Shown: positions 21,939 to 28,930 of the stretch, piece after piece
Layout: each line of letters opens with the position of its first letter
Position numbering within the stretch: position 1 is the stretch's first letter
NCBI GenBank assembly: GCA_035642125.1
Contig: DASQSZ010000393.1
Location: forward strand, 1-31,361
DNA: 31,361 nt
Source of the DNA: CALAED01 sp937891035
GTDB lineage: Bacteria; Actinomycetota; Actinomycetes; Streptosporangiales; Streptosporangiaceae
Reading direction: 5' to 3'
Position numbers and translations under genes: made by a program
The notes under the pieces: generated by a model
Databases searched by the model: none
What the model saw: only the letters and a program-made list of their open reading frames with translations
Told to the model about the DNA's origin: nothing

Positions 21939-23351
21939 ATGGAGTTTGTAGGCCGAGAGGCCGAGCTCGACGCGTTGTCGGATTGGTGGGAGCACGCGGC
22001 CGACCGGCCGGCCCTGGTATGGGGACGCCGCCGCGTGGGCAAGACCGCGCTGATCGAGCACTTCGCATCGGGACTGCCCCGGGTGGTGTTCCATACCGGA
22101 GTCGGTGACCCCATGCCCGGCGAGTTGGTTCGGCTGTCGGCGGGCGTGGCGGGCGCCAAGGTGGGCGGCCTGCGGGACATGATCGACAATCCGTACCGGG
22201 ACTGGCGAGACGCCCTCGACCACTTGGCCGAACTCGCCGTCACCGAACCGCTGTTGCTCGTCCTCGACGAGTTCCCGGAGTTGCTGCCGGGATCACCCAC
22301 GCTTCCCGGCATACTCCGGGCCTTCCTCGACCACACGCGAGATCGCACCCGGCTGCGTATCCTGATCTGCGGGTCCTCGGTCAGGACGATGTGGTCCATC
22401 CAGGAGACAAGAGCACCCCTCTACGGGCGATTCAACCTCACGCTGCCGGTGTTCCCCTTTCGGCCGCACGAAGCAGCCGCGATGCTTCCACGTCTGGCGC
22501 CGGAGATACGGGCGCTCGTCTACGGAATCGCCGGCGGCATGCCGCTGTACCTCAAATGGTGGCGGGAAGAAGCGACGGTTCAGCAAAATCTGCTCCGGCT
22601 GGTGGGCTCATCGGGAAGTCCGCTGCTCACTGAGGGGCGGCTGATCATGGAGACGGAGATCGGCTCGGAACAGGCAACGGCCGCGTTGCATGCCATCGCG
22701 GGCGGCGCCACCCGCTTCAACGAGATCAAAGATGCCGTGGGCTCCGATCCGACTCGCGCGCTGGATCGCCTCATCGAAGCCCGACTCGTCGAGCGGATGA
22801 CGCCGGTCGACGAGGACCCGGATCGATCGCGCCGCAGGATCTATCAGATCGCGGACAACTTCCTCGCCTTTTATCTTGGCCCCGTCCGCCGCCACCGTAC
22901 GGAGATCGAGCGCAGCCGCGGCGAGCTAGTCGTCCCGGCCCTCGAACGGGAACTCAACGATCACATGGGCCCACCGTTCGAAGCGGCGTTCCGCGAATAC
23001 CTGTGGCGGCAGGCCGGCTCGGGGCTCCTCGGTTCGACCGACATCGTCGCGATCGGTCCATGGTGGCGATCCGGCGGGCAGGACCAGATCGACGCGGTCG
23101 CGCTCGCTCAGCCCGAGCTGACCCGAATCCCGGTCGCGGTCGGCGAGGCCAAATGGGCGCGGTCGGTGGACGCCGCCCGCATCAAGGCGAAACTGATCGC
23201 CAAGGCCGCCGCCCTCACCGAGGACGTCGACCGGCTCACCTACATCGTGTGCGCCCGAAACGAAATCACCCGGGCCGACGAGGACACCGTCGTGGTAACC
23301 GCCGCGGATATCTTCGCCTGCGGATCCGCATATGCCGACATCGCGCCCTGA
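21939..23351 (+). CDS. AAA-type ATPase with C-terminal DUF234/PD-(D/E)xK-like domain
   Basis: 470-aa cytoplasmic protein of the archaeal-ATPase/DUF234 type. The N-terminal NTPase starts with FVGREAEL (3-10), the usual opening of this family, followed by Walker A GRRRVGKT (29-36) and Walker B LLLVLDE (105-111). A winged-helix-like middle (about 235-300) follows. The C-terminal region has QID (D385) and GEAKW (E403, K405), spaced like the D...ExK core of restriction-endonuclease-fold proteins. Biological roles of this family are poorly known; nucleic-acid-related or stress functions have been suggested. It is separated from the polysaccharide operon by a terminator and may have its own leaderless promoter, so a link with the polymer genes is doubtful. 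It converges with the GH26-like lipoprotein gene. Confidence 0.85.
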   Translation: MEFVGREAELDALSDWWEHAADRPALVWGRRRVGKTALIEHFASGLPRVVFHTGVGDPMPGELVRLSAGVAGAKVGGLRDMIDNPYRDWRDALDHLAELAVTEPLLLVLDEFPELLPGSPTLPGILRAFLDHTRDRTRLRILICGSSVRTMWSIQETRAPLYGRFNLTLPVFPFRPHEAAAMLPRLAPEIRALVYGIAGGMPLYLKWWREEATVQQNLLRLVGSSGSPLLTEGRLIMETEIGSEQATAALHAIAGGATRFNEIKDAVGSDPTRALDRLIEARLVERMTPVDEDPDRSRRRIYQIADNFLAFYLGPVRRHRTEIERSRGELVVPALERELNDHMGPPFEAAFREYLWRQAGSGLLGSTDIVAIGPWWRSGGQDQIDAVALAQPELTRIPVAVGEAKWARSVDAARIKAKLIAKAAALTEDVDRLTYIVCARNEITRADEDTVVVTAADIFACGSAYADIAP

Positions 23352-23573
23352 GCTTAGGGCACGGTTTGGGCCGAGGCTTGCGTACTGCATTGAATTGAGT
23401 TTCATGCGCGCCACGCTGTCATGGGCCAACTGCGCGTGAAAGCGGTCGCGCAACCTGTGGATAAGTCGGGTCTGCTCGATGGACCGTTGCCGTGCTCTTG
23501 CCGTCGCCGCGATTTGACTGCCCTGATCTCGCCGAGGCTTCGCTTCTGCTCCCCCGCCTGATCGGTTGCCGGG
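23352..23573. other. Convergent intergenic region with a DnaA-box-like 9-mer and an imperfect inverted repeat
   Basis: 222 bp between convergent genes. A perfect copy of the classical DnaA box (TTATCCACA, minus strand) lies at 23456-23464. An imperfect inverted repeat has 10-bp arms at 23400-23409 and 23432-23441 with one mismatch and a 22-nt spacer. I see no small gene, tRNA or strong terminator here. Confidence 0.5.
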
Positions 23574-24566
23574 TCAGTCGCTGTTGACGGCGAGGTCGCG
23601 GGGGTTGAAGTAGGGGGTGGTGGCGAGCTCGCGCATGGCGGACATGGCGGGCTGGTCCCCTTCGAGCGAGAACCGCATGCGTTCGGTCGGCTTAATGCCG
23701 TACGTGTCGCCGTCGAAGTAGACGACGGCCTTGATCTGCGGTTTTCGTAGTGCTTTGGCGGCGTCGCGCAGCCACTCGGGCCGGCGCGGACCGTAGGAGA
23801 CCGGCACCCCGAACTCCCCGATCATGATGGGTTTCGGATGCGCTTTCGCGAAGCGGAGGAAGGCCGCCGCGGACTCGGAGAAATCGCGGTAGTCGTAGCC
23901 CAGCTCCGGATAGACGTCGGCGCACAACCAGTCGACCTGGTTGTCGCCCGGGTAGTACGCGGCGGCACGGTCTTCGCCGTTGAACCCCTTCGCCGTGGGG
24001 CACCAGACCCAGGCGACGTTGTTGACGCGGTTCTGCTGGAAGATCGCCCGGATATGCCGCCACGCGGCGATGAAGGCGTCCGGTCCGTGGATACGGTGCC
24101 TGAGGTTGGGGCGTTCCATCTCCCACTGCCAGCGCAGGAAGATCGGCCGCCCGGTCGCCTTAATGGCTCTGGCTTTGGCATGGATGACCGGGTCCTGCGA
24201 GCCGGAGGTGATGAGGCGGGTGTCGGTGCCGTTCCACGACAGCATCAGATACCGGCGGCTGTTCAGCACTGCGGCGTCGTCCGCTCGGGGGAAGGGCTGG
24301 TCCCAGGTGCGATAGGTGTTGACGATGTCCAGCTTCCTGCCGATGTTCTGCTCGAAGTGCAGGACGGCTTGGAACGGGCCGGGCTGGTTGGCGCCCCGTG
24401 GGCCGGCGTCGACCCAGGCACCGAAGTAGGCGCCGTGGCTCGGCGGGGCCGGCGCGACGCCGGGCCGTACCGTGCTCTGCATCGTCGGCTTGGGGTCGCC
24501 GCCGTCGGAGCCGCAGCCCGTCAGCACGACCATTAGCGCGAACGCCGCCGCCGCGCGACCTCTCAC
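23574..24566 (-). CDS. GH26-like lipoprotein (beta-mannanase family), second copy
   Basis: 330-aa predicted lipoprotein. The signal peptide ends in the lipobox LTGC with the lipidated cysteine at 18, followed by a short polar/proline linker. The catalytic region has candidate acid/base E149 in LRWQWEMERP (144-153) and candidate nucleophile E251 in IMIGEFGVP (247-255), with VDWLCADVYPE (211-221) between them, the GH26 layout. It would act on polysaccharide at the outer face of the membrane. It shares IGRxxDI, VDWxxxDxY and KPxMIxE(W/F)GV with the protein encoded at 13257-14444, so the two are distant paralogues. The GTG start is set by GGAGGAG 6 nt upstream. It is the last gene of the minus-strand arm, 20 bp after the GT2 gene, so it is probably co-transcribed with the sulfation genes. 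Confidence 0.85.
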   Translation of the reverse strand: MRGRAAAAFALMVVLTGCGSDGGDPKPTMQSTVRPGVAPAPPSHGAYFGAWVDAGPRGANQPGPFQAVLHFEQNIGRKLDIVNTYRTWDQPFPRADDAAVLNSRRYLMLSWNGTDTRLITSGSQDPVIHAKARAIKATGRPIFLRWQWEMERPNLRHRIHGPDAFIAAWRHIRAIFQQNRVNNVAWVWCPTAKGFNGEDRAAAYYPGDNQVDWLCADVYPELGYDYRDFSESAAAFLRFAKAHPKPIMIGEFGVPVSYGPRRPEWLRDAAKALRKPQIKAVVYFDGDTYGIKPTERMRFSLEGDQPAMSAMRELATTPYFNPRDLAVNSD

Positions 24567-24572
24567 GTTCCA

Positions 24573-24579
24573 CTCCTCC
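24573..24579 (-). promoter_or_regulatory. Strong ribosome-binding site of the GH26-like lipoprotein gene
   Basis: GGAGGAG on the minus strand, 6 nt before the GTG start at 24566. It decides the start and suggests efficient translation at the end of the operon. Confidence 0.75.
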
Positions 24580-24586
24580 GTTGACG

Positions 24587-25495
24587 TCAGATGCCGCGAC
24601 CGCGAGTGTGCAGGGCGCGCAGTACTCGTTCACCCGAGATGAGCCCGGATGCCACGGCGAGCGCGAACGGCACCCGCGGCTCCTTCCAGTTGGCGCGCAG
24701 CGCCCGCCCCGCCCAGCGCACCGCGTCGCGGCGGTGTTTCAGGCAGGCGTAGCCGAAGGCGAGCTGCCCGTAGACCCTGGCCCCGCCGACCGGGGACCGC
24801 CCGATCTCGGGATACCGGTCGAGGAACCAGTGCAGCGCGGCGACCTTGGTCTCCCACGCCTGGGCGTAGTAGGACGTACCCCCCCACAAGACCCGGACAA
24901 GCGGGTGATCCACATTGACGATCGGATGTCGCCGCGACATCCGCAGCGCGAGGTCCCAGTCCTCGCCCTGGCTGCCCGGGATCGCTTCGTCGACCAGTCC
25001 GACGTCGAGCAGCGCCGCCCGCCGCGCCAGGTACGTCGACGAGTGCACCATCACCATGCGGGAACGAACGAGATCTTCAAAGGTGACCCGGCCGGCGAAG
25101 GCCAGCCGTGGTACCTGCTTGCCGTCGTAGTCGATGAGGACGCCGCAGCTGGCCAGCTCTCCCCCGCGCGCCTTGCCGAGCGCCTCGACCTGCGCCGCGA
25201 GCTTGCCCGGCAACCACACGTCGTCGTCATCGCAGAACGCCACGAGTTCGGTGTCGAGCGCGAGGATCCCGCTGTTGCGTGCGCCGGCGAGGCCCGGCGT
25301 ACGGTTGTTGACGATCACCTGCACCCGGTCGGCGGCAAGGCCGTGGTCCGGCTCGGCCTGGTCGTAGACGACGACCGCGCGCAGATCGCCGGCGTACTCC
25401 TGGGTCAAGACGGCGTCGAGCGCGCGGCGGAGCAGCTGGGGGCGGTCACGGGTGGGCAGTACCACTCCGACGGAGGGCAGCGGCAGGGCGGTCAT
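24587..25495 (-). CDS. Family 2 (GT-A) glycosyltransferase
   Basis: 302-aa protein with a GT-A fold start, VGVVLPTRDRPQLLRRAL (9-26), the metal/nucleotide-sugar-binding acidic cluster CDDDDVW (88-94, the DxD motif) and the GEDWDLALR segment (178-186), whose E179/D180 pair is the likely catalytic base region. It would add a sugar from a nucleotide donor to the growing lipid-linked unit in the cytoplasm. There is no membrane segment apart from mildly hydrophobic stretches near the C terminus. Its ATG at 25495 overlaps the sulfotransferase stop as ATGA, so it is coupled to that gene. It is the only recognisable sugar-adding glycosyltransferase in the window besides the initiating enzyme; the donor and linkage are unknown. 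Confidence 0.9.
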   Translation of the reverse strand: MTALPLPSVGVVLPTRDRPQLLRRALDAVLTQEYAGDLRAVVVYDQAEPDHGLAADRVQVIVNNRTPGLAGARNSGILALDTELVAFCDDDDVWLPGKLAAQVEALGKARGGELASCGVLIDYDGKQVPRLAFAGRVTFEDLVRSRMVMVHSSTYLARRAALLDVGLVDEAIPGSQGEDWDLALRMSRRHPIVNVDHPLVRVLWGGTSYYAQAWETKVAALHWFLDRYPEIGRSPVGGARVYGQLAFGYACLKHRRDAVRWAGRALRANWKEPRVPFALAVASGLISGERVLRALHTRGRGI

Positions 25496-26637
25496 GTGGA
25501 CGCGGACCCCCGCCCCGACGCAGGAGGGGCCGGCGAAGGAGTGCGCAGCTCCTTATTGTTCGGGGGGTCTGCGGGGGGCGGAGCCCCCCGCAGGTAGCCG
25601 TAACGCCGCAGCAGCGGGTAGGTCAACGCGGTGACCCGGCGGCGGTCGGCGGGCTCCAGCCGGGTCCGCCATTCCTCGTCGCGGCGCAGCAGGACAGGGC
25701 CGGTCTGGAACCGCATCGGGTTGCCGGACGCGGTGTGGTTGGCCGACAGCCGCGCGGTGACGCTGCCGTCGTCGTCCGCGGCGAGGAACGCCATGGCCGC
25801 GTCATCGCCGGGCAGGCCGGCGAACTCCGCGATCCGTCGCAGCGACTCGATGGGCGCGCGCAAGAACTCCTCGTACCGCACCCGCAGCGTGGGGACGCCA
25901 CGCCGGGCGAACAGCGCGAACGCCCCGTTCTCCGCGTTCCAGTACGCGGCCGCCTTGGCCGGGGACCACTGCGCCATGAACTCTTCGCCGCCGGTCACCG
26001 CCTCTGGCCGGCGCACCTTCTTGGTCCAGGAATAGGCGACCCCGCGGCTGTCGCGTACGACGTGCAGCACCCGCAGATCGATCGCGCCGCCGGGGGCGGA
26101 GCCGGCAGCGCCGGTGACGGCGGCCCAGCGTAGGCAGCCGGCGAGCGAGGCCTGTTTGCTCGAGTCGATGAGCACCCGCGCGCCGCTCACCTCGGCCACG
26201 GCCCGGTAGAGCCGGACATAGTTGGAGACGTAGGCGTCGACGCGTTCGCGCGTGGCGGCCGGCAACCGCCGGCGGGCCAGCGCCGGGATGTGCCGGGTGC
26301 GGTCCACCGCGGCCCGCAGCGCCCGCAGCCGTTCGATGTCCACGCGCTCCCAGCCGCCGAACGCCACCTGGCCGACCTCGCGCCAAAACGCGCAGTCACC
26401 GAACGACGCGCCGCAGCCGCAGCGCTCGCCGCCCACGACGCCGCGTTCCCACAGGTGCACCACCTCGCCGAGCGAGATGGCGCCGGGCAGCTCGCCGAGC
26501 AGCCGGTCGAGCAATGTGGTGCCGCTGCGGCCAAGCCCGCCCAGGTAGAGCACTTTGGGGGCGTCCGCCGAGTGCGGGGGCGCTGCAGCGGGGACCGCGG
26601 GATCAGCGGGATCGGAAGGGCCGACAGGGGGTTCCAT
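25492..26637 (-). CDS. PAPS-dependent sulfotransferase, Sulfotransfer_3-like
   Basis: 381-aa protein with the 5'-phosphosulfate loop GGLGRSGTTLL (33-43) and a 3'-phosphate-binding segment HVVRDSRGVAYSW (192-204). Three cysteines in CGCGASFGDC (73-82) occur in many Sulfotransfer_3 proteins. LIDSSKQ (156-162) is the conserved segment before the 3'-phosphate site. It is only distantly related to the sulfotransferase encoded at 19354-20226, so it probably has a different acceptor. The N terminus (1-27) and the C terminus (about 350-381) are proline/alanine-rich and likely disordered. The C-terminal tail is encoded over two hairpins (25536-25593), which suggests a late extension of the gene. It sits between cysN and the GT2 gene, matching a role in sulfating a sugar of the polymer. 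Confidence 0.88.
   Translation of the reverse strand: MEPPVGPSDPADPAVPAAAPPHSADAPKVLYLGGLGRSGTTLLDRLLGELPGAISLGEVVHLWERGVVGGERCGCGASFGDCAFWREVGQVAFGGWERVDIERLRALRAAVDRTRHIPALARRRLPAATRERVDAYVSNYVRLYRAVAEVSGARVLIDSSKQASLAGCLRWAAVTGAAGSAPGGAIDLRVLHVVRDSRGVAYSWTKKVRRPEAVTGGEEFMAQWSPAKAAAYWNAENGAFALFARRGVPTLRVRYEEFLRAPIESLRRIAEFAGLPGDDAAMAFLAADDDGSVTARLSANHTASGNPMRFQTGPVLLRRDEEWRTRLEPADRRRVTALTYPLLRRYGYLRGAPPPADPPNNKELRTPSPAPPASGRGSAST
25536..25593. repeat. Two hairpins within the 3' end of the sulfotransferase gene
   Basis: A perfect 11-bp inverted repeat with a 3-nt loop (25569-25579 and 25583-25593; arms CTGCGGGGGGC and GCCCCCCGCAG) and a second 6-bp stem (25536-25541 and 25549-25554; AAGGAG and CTCCTT, 7-nt loop). 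The first looks like the GC-rich hairpins found between genes in actinomycetes. Both lie inside the reading frame, under the proline-rich tail of the sulfotransferase, upstream of the coupled glycosyltransferase start. They might attenuate expression of the two downstream genes. Confidence 0.8.
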
Positions 26638-26694
26638 GGCACCCGTCTCGTTGTGGCGTGGAGTGGGGGTACGTCGGTCGTGCGCGGGGATCGG

Positions 26695-27963
26695 CTACTT
26701 GGCGTCGATGATCATCCCGGCGGCGACCGTCCCGTTGGTGGCCTCGTCGATGAGGATGAAGCCGCCGGTGAGCCGGTTGCGGTTGTAGTCGTCGACGAAC
26801 AGCGGCTGGGTGACGCGCAGCCCCACGCGGCCGATCTCGTTGAGCCGCAGGTCCGACGCGTCCTCGTCCCGGTGCAGGGTGTTGACGTCCAGCCGGTAGT
26901 GCAGGTCGCGCACCAGCGCCCTGGCGGTACGGGTGGTGTGCTTGATCACCAGCTTCGTGCGGGGGGTGAGCGGCCGTTCGACCGACATCCAGCACACCAT
27001 CGCCTCGATGTCCTGGGCGACCGTCGGCTGGTTGTGCGGCCGGCAGATCAGGTCGCCGCGCGAGATGTCGATGTTGTCGGCCAGCCGCAGCGTCACCGAC
27101 ATCGGCGGGAACGCCTCCTGGACGGGTCCGTTCGCCGTGTCGATGTCGGTGATGTGGGTGGTCAGCCCCGACGGCAGGTGCAGGACCTCGTCCCCCGGCT
27201 TGAGGACGCCGCCGGCGACCTGACCGGCGTAACCGCGATAGTCGTGCAGGTCGTGGTCGGTCGAGCGATGCGGCCGGATGACGTATTGCACGGGGAACCG
27301 GACGTCGATGAGGTTGCGGTCGGAGGCGATGTGCACGTGCTCCAGATGGTGCAGCAGCGAGGGCCCGTCGTACCACGGCATGTTGGCCGATCGGTCCACC
27401 ACGTTGTCGCCGTGCAGCGCCGAGATCGGGATGAACGTCAGGTCGGTTACGTCGAGCTTGGCGGCGAACGCGGTGAACTCGTCATGGATGCGCTCGAAGA
27501 CCTGCTGGTCGTAGTCGACCAGGTCCATCTTGTTGACCGCCAGCACCAGGTGCGGCACCTTCAGCAGCGTCGTGAGGAAGGCGTGCCGGCGCGACTGCTC
27601 GATGATGCCCTTGCGGGCGTCGATCAAGATGATCGCCAGGTCGGCGGTGGACGCCCCGGTGACCATGTTCCTGGTGTACTGAATGTGGCCCGGCGTGTCG
27701 GCGATGATGAACTTGCGCCGCGGGGTCGCGAAGTAGCGATAGGCCACGTCGATCGTGATGCCCTGCTCCCGCTCTGCGCGCAGCCCGTCGGTGAGCAGCG
27801 CGAGGTTGGTGTATTCCTCGCCCCGATCCTGACTGGTGCGCTCCACCGCTTCGAGCTGGTCCTCGAAGATCGACTTCGAGTCGAACAGCAGTCGTCCGAT
27901 GAGCGTGGATTTGCCATCGTCGACCGAGCCCGCGGTGGCGAACCGCAATATGTCCATGCTCAC
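26695..27963 (-). CDS. cysN: Sulfate adenylyltransferase subunit 1 (GTPase CysN)
   Basis: 422-aa GTPase subunit that couples GTP hydrolysis to APS formation by CysD. It has the elongation-factor-like GTPase motifs G1 GSVDDGKST (12-20), G3 DTPGH (89-93) and G4 NKMD (144-147), then the G5-like SALHG, followed by the two beta-barrel domains typical of CysN. There is no fused APS kinase at the C terminus; that activity is carried by the fusion at 10575-12116. The start is taken as GTG 27963, two codons before an ATG, because GAGGAG lies 8 nt upstream of the GTG. It is 46 bp downstream of cysD and part of the minus-strand operon. A 57-bp gap separates it from the sulfotransferase gene. Confidence 0.96.
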   Translation of the reverse strand: MSMDILRFATAGSVDDGKSTLIGRLLFDSKSIFEDQLEAVERTSQDRGEEYTNLALLTDGLRAEREQGITIDVAYRYFATPRRKFIIADTPGHIQYTRNMVTGASTADLAIILIDARKGIIEQSRRHAFLTTLLKVPHLVLAVNKMDLVDYDQQVFERIHDEFTAFAAKLDVTDLTFIPISALHGDNVVDRSANMPWYDGPSLLHHLEHVHIASDRNLIDVRFPVQYVIRPHRSTDHDLHDYRGYAGQVAGGVLKPGDEVLHLPSGLTTHITDIDTANGPVQEAFPPMSVTLRLADNIDISRGDLICRPHNQPTVAQDIEAMVCWMSVERPLTPRTKLVIKHTTRTARALVRDLHYRLDVNTLHRDEDASDLRLNEIGRVGLRVTQPLFVDDYNRNRLTGGFILIDEATNGTVAAGMIIDAK

Positions 27964-28009
27964 CGGTCGCGCTCCTCTTCTCGCCACTTCATGCGGGAAT
28001 CGGACATCG

Positions 28010-28924
28010 TCAGAAGTAGCCTTCCTTCTTGCGGTCTTCCATGGCCGCCTCGCTGGACCGGTCATCCGCCCGGGTCTGGCCGCGCTCGGTGATGCGGGTG
28101 GCCGCGATCTCCTCGATGACCTCATCCAGCGTGGTGGCCACCGACTTGACCGCACCGGTGCAGCTCATGTCGCCCACGGTGCGGTAGCGGACCATCGCCT
28201 CGAACACGGGCTCGTCCTCGTCGCGGTTGGCGTACGGGCTGTCGGCCAGCAGCATGCCGTCCCGTTCGAACACCGTGCGCGGGTGCGCGAAGTAGATGGA
28301 CGGGATCTCGATCTCTTCCCGCCGGATGTAGTCCCAGATGTCGAGCTCGGTCCAGTTGGACAGGGGGAAGACGCGGACGTGCTCGCCCTGCCGGATCCGG
28401 GTGTTATAGAGGTTCCACAGCTCGGGCCGCTGGTTCTTGGGGTCCCACTGGCCGAACTCGTCGCGGAAGGAGACCACCCGTTCCTTGGCCCTGGCCTTTT
28501 CCTCGTCGCGCCGCGCGCCGCCGAAGGCAGCGGTGAACCCGTGTTCTTCGATCGCGTCGAGCAACGTCGTGGTCTGCAGCCGGTTGCGGCTGGCCCGCTT
28601 GCCCGTCTCCTCCACGACCCGCCCCTGGTCGATCGAGTCCTGCACCGACGCGACGATCAGCCGTACGCCCAGCTCGGCCACTCTGCGGTCGCGGTAGTCG
28701 AGCACCTCGGGGAAGTTGTGACCGGTGTCGACGTGCATCACGGGGAACGGGATCGGCGCGGGCCAGAACGCCTTCTCGGCGAGGCGGAGCATCGTGATGC
28801 TGTCCTTGCCGCCCGAGAACAGGAGCACGGGCCGTTCGAACTCCGCGGCGACCTCGCGGATGATGTGGATCGACTCGGCTTCGAGCACGTCGAGCTGGGA
28901 CAGGCGGTAGTCGGTCCGCGACAT
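28010..28924 (-). CDS. cysD: Sulfate adenylyltransferase subunit 2 (CysD)
   Basis: 304-aa catalytic subunit of heterodimeric ATP sulfurylase, which makes APS from sulfate and ATP. It has the PP-loop SGGKDS (37-42), the VDTGHNFPE segment and the GGARRDEEKARAKER region, followed by the NWTELDIWDYI and KKEGYF (C terminus) signatures of CysD. All expected motifs are present. The protein is typical in length. With CysN it supplies APS to the APS kinase in the plus-strand arm. It lies 6 bp after cysQ and 46 bp before cysN. No cysH or sulfite reductase gene is nearby, so APS made here probably feeds sulfation. Confidence 0.97.
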   Translation of the reverse strand: MSRTDYRLSQLDVLEAESIHIIREVAAEFERPVLLFSGGKDSITMLRLAEKAFWPAPIPFPVMHVDTGHNFPEVLDYRDRRVAELGVRLIVASVQDSIDQGRVVEETGKRASRNRLQTTTLLDAIEEHGFTAAFGGARRDEEKARAKERVVSFRDEFGQWDPKNQRPELWNLYNTRIRQGEHVRVFPLSNWTELDIWDYIRREEIEIPSIYFAHPRTVFERDGMLLADSPYANRDEDEPVFEAMVRYRTVGDMSCTGAVKSVATTLDEVIEEIAATRITERGQTRADDRSSEAAMEDRKKEGYF

Positions 28925-28930
28925 GATCGA

